DNA from: Desulfuromonadales bacterium
GTDB taxonomy: Bacteria > Desulfobacterota > Desulfuromonadia > Desulfuromonadales > Geopsychrobacteraceae
Direction: 5' to 3'
DNA: 64,000 nt
Assembly (NCBI GenBank): GCA_019429255.1
Contig: JAHYIY010000007.1
Location: 53,780 to 117,779, forward strand
The stretch's first letter is position 1. Each line of letters starts with the position of its first letter. The notes under the pieces were generated by a model. That model did no database searches. It saw nothing but the letters and a program-made list of their open reading frames with translations, and was not told the DNA's origin. Positions 24,270 to 32,177 of this stretch are shown here, piece by piece. The position numbers and the translations under genes are program-made.

Positions 24270-27050
24270 ATGGACTATAAAGACACACTGAACTTACCTG
24301 TGACCGATTTCCCCATGCGCGCCAATTTGCCGGTGCGCGAGCCGGAAATCCTCGCCCAGTGGCAGCAGGCCGATCTCAATGGTCAACTCGAAGAAGCCAA
24401 TAGCGGCAAGCAAACATTTGTTCTGCATGATGGTCCTCCCTACGCCAATGGCCATATTCACATGGGGCATGCCCTGAACAAGGTGCTCAAGGATATCATT
24501 GTCAAGAGCAAACGGATGGAAGGGTTCCATACCCCTTACGTTCCGGGTTGGGATTGTCACGGTTTGCCGATTGAGCTGATGGTTGATAAAAAGCTCGGCA
24601 AAAAGAAGCGCGAGATGAGCAAAACCGAATTTCGCCGCGAATGCCGTGAATATGCCAAGGTGTGGGTTGCCACTCAGTCAGAGGAATTCCAGCGCCTGGG
24701 GATTTTCGGCAATTGGGCCGACCCCTACCTGACTATGACCACCGGCTACGAGGCGACCACCGCCCGTGAACTCGCACGGCTGGCCGAACGTGGTTCTTTG
24801 TTCAAGGGGAAAAAGCCGATTCACTGGTGTGCCTCCTGTGTCACCGCCCTGGCCGAAGCCGAAGTTGAGTATGCTGACCACAGCTCCCCTTCGATCTATG
24901 TCAAATTCCCCTATGTTGATGCCTTGCCGAAGTCGTTGGCTCATCTGACCGACAAACCCTTGAGTTTTGTCATCTGGACGACAACTCCCTGGACGATTCC
25001 CGCCAATCTGGGGATTAGCCTGAATCCGGAACTCCCCTATGTGGTGATTGACACGGGGAGTGACTATCTGGTGGTTGCCGAAGGATTGCGTGAAAAGGTA
25101 GAAGCCGCCATTGGTCTCGAAGGAGCCCGGGTCGTTGCGCCCCTCGATGCGGTCGAGTTCGATAATAAAAATTGCCGTCACCCCCTGTACGAGCGTAACG
25201 CTCTGATCATGCTTGGCGATCATGTTACCCTTGAAGCCGGTACCGGCTGCGTACATACGGCACCCGGGCATGGCCATGATGACTACGTGATCGGCCTCAA
25301 GTATGGTCTGGATATCTACAATCCGGTTGATGACTATGGCCGCTATCGCCCGGAACTGGAGCTGTTCGGCGGCATGAAACTGGCTGAAGCCAACCGTGCG
25401 GTCAACGACAAGTTGTTGGAAGTTGGGGCGCTGTTGCATGAGAGCGACCTCAGCCACAGTTACCCTCACTGCTGGCGCTGTAAAAAGCCGGTCATCTTCC
25501 GTGCGACTGAGCAATGGTTCATCAGCATGGACCACAACAACCTGCGTCACAAGGCTCTCGCAGCGATTGAGCAGGTCGAGTGGATTCCGGCCTGGGGGCG
25601 TGACCGCATCTATAATATGATTGAAGCCCGTCCCGACTGGTGTGTCAGTCGCCAGCGCAGTTGGGGGGTACCGATCACCATCATGTATTGTGAAAAGTGT
25701 GGCGAAGCCCTTAACGATGGCGCTATCATGCATCATATCGCCGATCAGTTTGACGAGGCGGGCAGTGATGTCTGGTTTGAGAAGGACGCCGCTGAACTGC
25801 TCCCGGCCGGTACCCGCTGTCCGGCCTGTAACCATGACCGCTTCACCAAGGAAACCGACATCCTCGATGTCTGGTTCGATTCCGGCGTCTCCCACGCCGC
25901 CGTCTGTGAACTGCGTGACGAGCTTCACAGTCCTGCTGATCTCTATCTGGAGGGATCAGATCAGCACCGCGGCTGGTTTCATTCCAGTTTGCTGGAATCG
26001 GTCGGTACCCGTGATTGCGCCCCCTACAAAGCGGTACTGACCCATGGTTTTGTTCTCGACAAGGCCGGTCGCCCCATGTCCAAATCAATGGGCAATGTCA
26101 TTGCTCCGGATGAAATTATCAAACAATATGGCGCTGAGATTCTGCGTCTGTGGGTGGCCGCTACCGACTACCGTGACGATATCCGCTTGGGTGATGAAAC
26201 CCTGCAACGCCTGTCCGACGCCTACCGGCGCATCCGTAACACCGCCCGTTATCTGCTCGGCAACCTGAACAACTTTAACCCTGCCAGCGATCAGGTCAGT
26301 TCTGCAGAACTACTGGAGCTTGACCGCTGGGCTTTGTCACGGCTGGCGCGACTGACGCAACGGGTGCGCAAGGCCTATGAACACTACGAATTTCACACCC
26401 TCTACCATGCTGTGCACAACTTCTGCAGTATCGATTTGAGTGCTTTCTATCTTGATATCCTCAAGGATCGTCTGTACGCCAGTGCCCCGTCGAGCATCGA
26501 GTACCGCAGCGCCCGCACCACCTTGTACCGCATTGTCGATACCCTGACCCGGTTGATCGCGCCGGTATTGAGCTTTACCGCTGAAGAAATCTGGCAACGC
26601 CTGCCCGGTGATCGTCCCCTGAGTGTCCACCTGGCGGCGTTTCCGGAAGTGGTGACGGCTGATATGGATGATGCTCTGGAAGCCACCTATGAGCGGTTGC
26701 TCAAGGTGCGTAACGAGGTGTCGCGGCAGTTGGAAAAAGCACGGACGGAAAAACTGATTGGCCAGTCGTTGGAGGCCAAGGTCGTGCTTCAGGTTCCGGA
26801 CAACTATCGAGAATTGCTGAACCGCTATCTGCCGTTGCTGCCGGCCTATTTTATCGTCTCGCAGGTGGAATTAATCGAAGACTCCCTGACGCCAGAGGAA
26901 TCAATCCAGGTGCCGGGACTCAAGGTACAGGTTGTTGCTGCCGAGGGCAGTAAATGCGATCGCTGCTGGAATTACGCTACCAGTGTTGGTGAGCACGCTG
27001 AGCATCCAAGCCTCTGCTCGCGCTGTGTTGCGGCCCTGGCGGCGGAGTGA
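24270..27050 (+). CDS. ileS: isoleucyl-tRNA synthetase
   Basis: The 926-residue class I enzyme charges tRNA-Ile. Seen: the HIGH-type motif PPYANGHIHMGHALNK near residue 53-68, the editing-domain segment TTTPWTIPANLG (about 238-249), the WFDSGVSHA segment, the KMSKS-type loop GRPMSKSMGNVI near 600 and a C-terminal zinc knuckle CDRCWNY with CSRC. This is the bacterial, mupirocin-sensitive-type layout. The start with GGAGAG seven bases upstream is preferred over an ATG five codons earlier. lspA begins two bases after the stop, the common ileS-lspA pairing. Confidence 0.98.
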   Translation: MDYKDTLNLPVTDFPMRANLPVREPEILAQWQQADLNGQLEEANSGKQTFVLHDGPPYANGHIHMGHALNKVLKDIIVKSKRMEGFHTPYVPGWDCHGLPIELMVDKKLGKKKREMSKTEFRRECREYAKVWVATQSEEFQRLGIFGNWADPYLTMTTGYEATTARELARLAERGSLFKGKKPIHWCASCVTALAEAEVEYADHSSPSIYVKFPYVDALPKSLAHLTDKPLSFVIWTTTPWTIPANLGISLNPELPYVVIDTGSDYLVVAEGLREKVEAAIGLEGARVVAPLDAVEFDNKNCRHPLYERNALIMLGDHVTLEAGTGCVHTAPGHGHDDYVIGLKYGLDIYNPVDDYGRYRPELELFGGMKLAEANRAVNDKLLEVGALLHESDLSHSYPHCWRCKKPVIFRATEQWFISMDHNNLRHKALAAIEQVEWIPAWGRDRIYNMIEARPDWCVSRQRSWGVPITIMYCEKCGEALNDGAIMHHIADQFDEAGSDVWFEKDAAELLPAGTRCPACNHDRFTKETDILDVWFDSGVSHAAVCELRDELHSPADLYLEGSDQHRGWFHSSLLESVGTRDCAPYKAVLTHGFVLDKAGRPMSKSMGNVIAPDEIIKQYGAEILRLWVAATDYRDDIRLGDETLQRLSDAYRRIRNTARYLLGNLNNFNPASDQVSSAELLELDRWALSRLARLTQRVRKAYEHYEFHTLYHAVHNFCSIDLSAFYLDILKDRLYASAPSSIEYRSARTTLYRIVDTLTRLIAPVLSFTAEEIWQRLPGDRPLSVHLAAFPEVVTADMDDALEATYERLLKVRNEVSRQLEKARTEKLIGQSLEAKVVLQVPDNYRELLNRYLPLLPAYFIVSQVELIEDSLTPEESIQVPGLKVQVVAAEGSKCDRCWNYATSVGEHAEHPSLCSRCVAALAAE

Positions 27051-27051
27051 A

Positions 27052-27555
27052 ATGAAAAAATACAGTATATTCTGCGGCATCGCCTTGGTTGTGCTGATTC
27101 TTGATCAGCTCACCAAGGTCTATTTTGAGCGTAACTACACCCTTGGGCAATTCAAGGTGCTGATCGAGAATCACCTTTACCTGACCCATGTGCGCAACCC
27201 CGGTGCCGCCTTCGGCATTCTCGCCGACAGCACCTGGCGCTTGCCGTTTTTCTTGACCGTAGCATTGATTGCGGTGGTGGGGATCCTCTGGTACCTGCGG
27301 AGCCTGCCGGGGACGGCCAGGGGGATGCACTTTTCACTTGGGCTGATTCTTGGCGGCGCGGTCGGTAACGTCATTGACCGCATCCGTCTCGGCGAGGTGG
27401 TCGACTTTATCGGTGTACACTGGTATCAGTACCATTGGCCGGCCTTTAATGTGGCTGACAGTGCGATCAGTGTCGGGGTCGCCATCCTGCTCATTGCTTC
27501 ATTGCGGGAAGAGTTGGCGCAAAGGCGTCAGCGCAACGCAGCCCCTCGGGATTGA
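27052..27555 (+). CDS. lspA: lipoprotein signal peptidase
   Basis: The 167-residue inner-membrane aspartic protease cuts prolipoproteins before the lipidated cysteine. Seen: four membrane helices, the segment LDQLTKVY near residue 18, HVRNPGAAFG near 45 and the two catalytic aspartates in NVIDRIRLGEVVDF and FNVADSAI. It starts directly after ileS, sharing its transcript. Clients in this window include the M48 protease, the GDSL protein and FlgH. Confidence 0.97.
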   Translation: MKKYSIFCGIALVVLILDQLTKVYFERNYTLGQFKVLIENHLYLTHVRNPGAAFGILADSTWRLPFFLTVALIAVVGILWYLRSLPGTARGMHFSLGLILGGAVGNVIDRIRLGEVVDFIGVHWYQYHWPAFNVADSAISVGVAILLIASLREELAQRRQRNAAPRD

Positions 27556-27560
27556 TCGTT

Positions 27561-28433
27561 TCAGCCGTCGGAATCTGCCACGAGTTCCGGTTTTTTCACC
27601 CAATATTCATGCACGAGCAGCGATAGCAGCAATACCCCTCCGCCAAGGCTTAGACGTGCCAGATTCGCATCGCGATTCCAGATCAGCAGGTTGACAATCA
27701 GCCCGGCCGGAATCAGCGCATTGTTCATAATCGCCAGGCTGCCGGCATCCACCAGGGTGGCCCCCTTGTTCCAGAGAAAATACCCCAACCCCGAAGCAAT
27801 AACCCCCAGATAGATCAGTATTCCCCATTGCACCCCGGTCGTCGGCAGTCTGGTCATATTCCCCAACGCCAGCCATAACACCAGCGTCACCGCCAGGGCG
27901 CCAAGATAGAAATAACCGAACAGGTAGCGTTGCGGGACCCTTGTCGGCGTTCTTTCGATCAATGTCTTGTAGCCAACCTGCCCCAGAGCAAAACAGATAT
28001 TAGCCCCCTGGACCACCAAAAATCCGGTCAGCACCTGGCTTTCCACCGGGCTGTAACGGATAATCGCCGCGCCGATAACCGCCAGGACAGCGGTCAACAG
28101 GTAGCCCGGGCGGAAACGCCGCTGCAGCAGATCATGGATCAGGGTGACATAGATGGGGGTCAAAATAGTGAAGATCAGTACTTCGGGGACGCTGAGCAGG
28201 GTGAAAGAATGAAAGTAAAAAACATACATCAATCCCAGTTGAATGGCTCCCAGAGCCATCAATTGACCGGCCAGTTTTAGCGGTATGGGTCGCAGCAGGG
28301 GAAGAAACACCAGCGCGGCCAGAGCCACGCGCATGAAAACAGAAAAGTAGGAATCGACCTGACCGGCCAGATAAACGCCAATGAGGCTGAAAGAGAAAGC
28401 CCAAAGCAGGGTAATGCCGACAAGATAAACCAT
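27561..28433 (-). CDS. DMT-superfamily (EamA) permease
   Basis: The 290-residue protein has ten hydrophobic helices in two EamA halves; it begins VYLVGITLLWAFSFSLIGVY after the start methionine. The substrate is not readable from the sequence. The ATG at 28433 lies six bases after AGGGG; an in-frame ATG at 28478 would lie at or upstream of the predicted transcription start. A good promoter with an overlapping inverted repeat precedes it, so it is probably regulated. It converges on lspA with five bases between stops. Confidence 0.83.
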   Translation of the reverse strand: MVYLVGITLLWAFSFSLIGVYLAGQVDSYFSVFMRVALAALVFLPLLRPIPLKLAGQLMALGAIQLGLMYVFYFHSFTLLSVPEVLIFTILTPIYVTLIHDLLQRRFRPGYLLTAVLAVIGAAIIRYSPVESQVLTGFLVVQGANICFALGQVGYKTLIERTPTRVPQRYLFGYFYLGALAVTLVLWLALGNMTRLPTTGVQWGILIYLGVIASGLGYFLWNKGATLVDAGSLAIMNNALIPAGLIVNLLIWNRDANLARLSLGGGVLLLSLLVHEYWVKKPELVADSDG

Positions 28434-28474
28434 AGAGAACCCCTTTTTTAAGGAAATGCTTAAAAACAGGGGGG

Positions 28475-28533
28475 ACAATACTCAATCTTCCGACACTAGT
28501 CAACCAATATATACACTTGGGGTTTACTAGTGT
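28475..28533 (-). promoter_or_regulatory. promoter with overlapping operator-like inverted repeat for the EamA permease
   Basis: Read on the minus strand, TTGACT (28503-28498) and TATTGT (28480-28475) are separated by exactly 17 bases, a sound sigma-70 promoter about 42 bases before the start codon. ACACTAGT (28493-28500) and ACTAGTGT (28526-28533) form a perfect 8-bp inverted repeat that overlaps the -35 box. This arrangement suits a repressor or activator; no regulator gene is adjacent. Confidence 0.6.
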
Positions 28534-28599
28534 GCTTAAGGGGAGGCTGTTCGTGTCTTATCGGAGGGCAAAGGTTGGGTTGATCAGGTTATTTTGTCT

Positions 28600-29049
28600 T
28601 CAGGGGAGACGTTGGCGCAACAGTGTATCCAGACGATTGGCAAATATCTGGCGGTCCTTGGCTGTAAGGGTTGCCGGGCCACCGGTTTCGACGCCGCTGC
28701 TGCGCAGGCTTTCCATGAAATCACGCACATTCAACCGCGAGCGGACGTTTTCTTCGGTGTAGAGTTCTCCACGCGGATCCAGAGCGACAGCGCCTTTGGC
28801 AACCACCTCGGCAGCCAGGGGGATGTCGGCAGTAATGACCAGATCGCCCGCGGTCAGGCGTTTGACAATTTCATTGTCGGCGACATCGGAACCGGCGGCG
28901 ACCAGGACAAATGAGATACCTGGTGAGGACGGAATGCGCATGCCGTGATTGGCCACCAGGGTTAACGGCAGATCGGTGCGCTGTGCAGCACGGAAGAGGA
29001 TGTCTTTAATCGTCGCCGGACAGGCATCGGCATCAACCCAGATATGCAT
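28600..29049 (-). CDS. yaiI: YaiI/YqxD-family (UPF0178) protein
   Basis: The 149-residue protein matches the YaiI/YqxD family from end to end: [19 protein letters not shown] at residue 4-22, [10 protein letters not shown] near 53, [13 protein letters not shown] near 70 and a C-terminal [12 protein letters not shown]. The acidic pattern resembles PIN-like nuclease folds, but no activity is established. GAGGA precedes its start by six bases, and the start overlaps the ChaN-like stop by one base, so the two are co-translated. Confidence 0.9.
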   Translation of the reverse strand: MHIWVDADACPATIKDILFRAAQRTDLPLTLVANHGMRIPSSPGISFVLVAAGSDVADNEIVKRLTAGDLVITADIPLAAEVVAKGAVALDPRGELYTEENVRSRLNVRDFMESLRSSGVETGGPATLTAKDRQIFANRLDTLLRQRLP

Positions 29050-29918
29050 CAGTATTCCTCATCATTGACAGTCCACGAACCCTCACCAAGATCCAGCCAC
29101 AGATAATCCGCATCTTCCAGGGTCACCTGATCGCGGGTCAGGCGGCCGCGCACCTCGGGGAGCAGCACCAGGTAATCGCTATGGCCGAAATCAACAATCT
29201 GGGAGGGTATACCATACTTCCAGGCGTGACCGCTACCGGCCAGAATGACAGCGGAATGCTGCGGATGCTGTTTCAGATAGAGAGACATATAGCGCGCCAT
29301 GGCTTTGTCCCATACCAGTTGGGCTTCACAGAAGTTGCGAAAATCGAAACTGCCATGGCCGTGGCTCCCAACGGCGCGACGGATAAAGTCTTCATAGGTA
29401 GCATCGACACTGCAGGTCATGCCACCAAGAAAGCTGACCTGCTCTTGATCAAGGGAGGAAAAACCGCTCATCGCCACCTGGCGGGTGATGCTGCGCGGGA
29501 GGTTAAGCCCGACCATGGGGATCCGTGCCTGGCGGGCATAGGAAAAAATCGGTTCATAGAGCGACCACCACCCCCAGTTGCGCTGATAGATCTGCCGAAA
29601 CTCTTCAACACTGCTGGTACCGGCCGTCCAGTTATCCAATGCCTGCTGATCTTCAGTCTGAAACATCTCCAGACCGATGGCGACTTCTTGTCGCTTGGCA
29701 AGGGCACTGATCACTTCGAACTGCATCTGATGGTGCCCGGCATGATCATGCTGTTCACCAATAAAAACCACCCGGCTTTGTTCGAGTTTCTCGATCAGTT
29801 GCCGGAACTCCAGCATGTCTCCGGTAGCGACATCAAGTATATGAGGATGGGCTGTGGCTGAAACAACCTGGAACCACAAGCTGATGGTGATCAGCAACAA
29901 CATACGGACAGAGCGCAT
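29049..29918 (-). CDS. ChaN-family (haem/iron-regulated protein-like) exported protein
   Basis: The 289-residue product has a Sec signal peptide (hydrophobic residues 7-20, ATAH end) but no lipobox cysteine, unlike many ChaN lipoproteins. The mature part shows the family series [17 protein letters not shown] (about 50-66), [32 protein letters not shown] and [14 protein letters not shown]. ChaN relatives bind haem; the conserved GEQHDH and GSGHA histidines are present. The ATG at 29918 has GGAG seven bases upstream and is preferred over one at 29924. It is the first gene of a two-gene unit with yaiI. Confidence 0.85.
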   Translation of the reverse strand: MRSVRMLLLITISLWFQVVSATAHPHILDVATGDMLEFRQLIEKLEQSRVVFIGEQHDHAGHHQMQFEVISALAKRQEVAIGLEMFQTEDQQALDNWTAGTSSVEEFRQIYQRNWGWWSLYEPIFSYARQARIPMVGLNLPRSITRQVAMSGFSSLDQEQVSFLGGMTCSVDATYEDFIRRAVGSHGHGSFDFRNFCEAQLVWDKAMARYMSLYLKQHPQHSAVILAGSGHAWKYGIPSQIVDFGHSDYLVLLPEVRGRLTRDQVTLEDADYLWLDLGEGSWTVNDEEY

Positions 29919-29997
29919 GGTCATTCTCCACGGGAGTATCTGAGTCAGATTCTATTCTGCGTTGTACCCGTGTGCGGGGTCAAGGGAGCGGGGGCGA

Positions 29998-31677
29998 TCA
30001 GGCGCCGTTGATCTTGAAGATGCGCACCTCTGCAGCATAATAGGCCAGCCCGGTTTCGCCATCGGTCAGGCGGCCGGGAACCGCACCATTGCAGAAGCCA
30101 TCAAGCATCGGCAGATTTTTCCAGCACATCAGGGTGCCTGCACGCACCGCGTCCGTGATCAGGGCCTCAGCGCTGAAGGCGCCGCAATCCCCTTCGACGC
30201 GCAGGCGATCGCCACTTGCTATTTCCTTTTGTTCGGCATCAAGGGGGTTGATGTGAATAACCTGAAGACCTTGTTCCTGCCCGTTAATAATCTGTGAGTT
30301 AAGGTAGTCAAGGTGCGAGGCAGTTAGCAGGCGAAAATCCTTCATCTCTTGCGGCCAGTGCAGATCAAGGGTTTCTGTTTGGTACGTGCGTGGTGCTGGT
30401 GCTGGTGTGCGCAATTCCTCTTCGATTGTGCGGATCAGCGGAATGTTGAGCCTTTTTGCCAGGGCGTGGGCCGCCTGCATGTCACTGAGTTCATCAGTGA
30501 AGGCGGGGCGCGAATAATGGTGGGGGAAAAAGTAGCTGCCCTGAAAATCTGCTTGCGCGAACATGCCGCCGACCTTAAGGAAAAAGTCAGCATAGGTAGC
30601 CGTTGTTGTCATGTTGGTATCAACCACCAGGGTGGGGGTGCGATTCAGAGCGCGAATCCAGAGGTTACTATCGGCATAGGTTACTACCGGATTGACAGCA
30701 ATGTTGACAAACAGATCGAATTCTCCTGCTGCGAGACGTACTGCTATCTCATCCAGAGAAATTTCCTTACTGAAACGCGCCGGGTGTGGCTGCCAGCGGC
30801 GTTTGGATTTATGACCGTAGTAGAGCAAGTCCACCCCTGCGGTAAAGTGAGCCAGGCGGTTGATCCAGCGCATGGCGTTCATGCCGTTTTCCTGGCGCTG
30901 CAGCCCCATGCCCTGGATGTGAGCGACCTTTTTATTGCGCAGTCGGTCAAGCAGCAGGGTGAATTGTTCGCTGGTCACTCCTGCAGTTTCAAGAAGCTGA
31001 AGGATCGGGTAGTCCCGTTCATGCCCCAGCTCCGTCAGCAGAGCACAGGCGAGCAGACCATCACAGGCCGGCTGAATCTGAATGAAGTGATCGGCAAGGC
31101 TGGCAGTGGCGGTTCTGACCGGATCAATCAGAATGATTTCGATGCCCGATTTTTTCAGCTTTTTCAAGTAACTGTACAGATGTGGCGAAGTGACCGCGGC
31201 ATTTTTGCCGTACAGTATAATTGTTTCGGCGTCGGCCAGCTGGGTGACACAGGGGTTGCTGACACAGCCGAAGTCCAGCCTGTGGGCTTTGCCACCGGTG
31301 GCATTGCAGGGATCGCTGTTGACCGTGACGCAATGGGGAAAGGCAGCAAGCAGCTGATCCCAGTAGCCCATGTTGTAACCCAGACTGCCGGAACCACGCA
31401 GGTAGAGGATGTTTTTGTTACGATAAGGAACCAGCCACTTGGCAAGAGCGCCAAGGGCACTGGTGGCGTCGGGGAAATGCTGTATGTCGTCCCCGGTTTT
31501 TTGCCACGACAGCAGACCGTTGTTGATTTCACGGGTGGCGAAATCTTTGAATTTTGAACAGATAAAGCCGGGAGAACTCCACGGTTGGGGTTCGGCCCGG
31601 TAACTGATCATGTTTTCTTCACTGTGAATATCCATCCCACAGAGATCCGGACAGTCTTTGCTGCAGAAAAAATTCAT
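29998..31677 (-). CDS. molybdopterin-dependent oxidoreductase, DMSO-reductase superfamily
   Basis: The 559-residue protein begins with a [4Fe-4S] site (Cys5, Cys9, Cys13 in NFFCSKDCPDLCGM, and a fourth Cys in PGFICSKF). The molybdopterin domains follow: LRGSGSLGYNMGYWDQLL, SDPCNATGGKAH, ILYGKNAAVTSPHLYSYL, IDPVRTATASLADHFIQIQPACDG. A C-terminal cofactor-binding domain has HINPLDAEQKEIASGDRLRV. It is shorter than formate dehydrogenases and has no Tat signal, so it is probably cytoplasmic. The position that is selenocysteine in some relatives is not a TGA here. No electron-transfer subunit is adjacent. The substrate is unknown. Confidence 0.85.
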   Translation of the reverse strand: MNFFCSKDCPDLCGMDIHSEENMISYRAEPQPWSSPGFICSKFKDFATREINNGLLSWQKTGDDIQHFPDATSALGALAKWLVPYRNKNILYLRGSGSLGYNMGYWDQLLAAFPHCVTVNSDPCNATGGKAHRLDFGCVSNPCVTQLADAETIILYGKNAAVTSPHLYSYLKKLKKSGIEIILIDPVRTATASLADHFIQIQPACDGLLACALLTELGHERDYPILQLLETAGVTSEQFTLLLDRLRNKKVAHIQGMGLQRQENGMNAMRWINRLAHFTAGVDLLYYGHKSKRRWQPHPARFSKEISLDEIAVRLAAGEFDLFVNIAVNPVVTYADSNLWIRALNRTPTLVVDTNMTTTATYADFFLKVGGMFAQADFQGSYFFPHHYSRPAFTDELSDMQAAHALAKRLNIPLIRTIEEELRTPAPAPRTYQTETLDLHWPQEMKDFRLLTASHLDYLNSQIINGQEQGLQVIHINPLDAEQKEIASGDRLRVEGDCGAFSAEALITDAVRAGTLMCWKNLPMLDGFCNGAVPGRLTDGETGLAYYAAEVRIFKINGA

Positions 31678-31714
31678 GGTCTGGGCCCTTTGGCTGTGAT
31701 TGACAAGAATGATC

Positions 31715-31857
31715 GTAACTATTATGCACCGGGTCGGGGATCCTATGGCAAGGGACGCTTTTCGTCATCCATGACCGCTTGTTGTCGCCATCCATGGCGA
31801 CAAACACCCTTGCCACAGGAACCCCGACCCTGCGCAAGGACTGGGCTGAACAGATAC
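31715..31857. mobile_element. 143-bp IS66-type MITE (copy A2)
   Basis: The left end GTAACTATTATGC (31715-31727) and right end GCTGAACAGATAC (31845-31857) are imperfect inverted repeats. The flanks are GAATGATC (31707-31714) and GAATGATA (31858-31865), a 7-of-8 target duplication. The interior matches A1 and A3 closely, including the TTGTCGCC/GGCGACAA hairpin. It sits 38 bases upstream of the molybdopterin gene start and could affect its promoter. Confidence 0.85.
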
Positions 31858-32118
31858 GAATGATATCTCATTTTAACGGAGCTACTTTAGCAGGAGCCCC
31901 TGATTGAAGCAATTCACTATGGTTGGATTGTTGGGATGGCGCTCAATCCATATAAACCGAATGGGCCAATTGCTGGATATTCTTGAAGCTGAAGCTTAAA
32001 CCCGTGCCTGTCAAAATACTGACCATGGTTGAGAGAGTCTTCCCTATAGGCTCGTTTTAGTTTTTGTAAAAATAAAAATATTAATAAAAATAATAGGATA
32101 GGAGTGATTCCGGCGGAT
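31858..32118. other. gene-poor stretch before the flagellar locus
   Basis: No supported gene lies here. A minus-strand frame ending at 31917 reads like a protein tail (GQYFDRHGFKLQLQEYP) but has no credible start or ribosome site and could be a decayed gene end. The part near 32060-32100 is very AT-rich. The next plus-strand signal is the sigma-54-like site at 32119. Confidence 0.4.
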
Positions 32119-32134
32119 TGGCATGATTCTCGCC
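32119..32134 (+). promoter_or_regulatory. candidate sigma-54 promoter at the head of the flagellar locus
   Basis: TGGCAT, five bases, TCGC: the invariant GG and GC are 12 bases apart as needed for -24/-12, with one mismatch in each box. It lies 44 bases before the TPR gene start. A similar site (TGGCATGATACCTGCT) precedes motA. Sigma-54 control is common for early flagellar genes in related bacteria. Confidence 0.4.
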
Positions 32135-32177
32135 ATTGATACACCGCGACGAGCTCTGCCGATTGCAGGAGGAACCC

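Noticed and set aside
24678..25928. 416-codon open frame opposite ileS
   Set aside because: It lies entirely antisense to a clear ileS, has no ribosome site and no recognisable domain; GC-rich codon use opens such shadow frames.
30349..31557. 402-codon open frame opposite the molybdopterin oxidoreductase
   Set aside because: The opposite strand shows complete enzyme motifs; this frame has none.
29998..31677. Selenocysteine in the molybdopterin oxidoreductase
   Set aside because: The frame has no internal TGA and the region has cysteine, so tRNA-Sec is not needed for it.
31917..32144. Minus-strand 75-codon frame before the flagellar locus
   Set aside because: It needs a GTG start without a ribosome site, and its hydrophobic part comes from AT-rich DNA. 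It may be the tail of a lost gene but cannot be supported.
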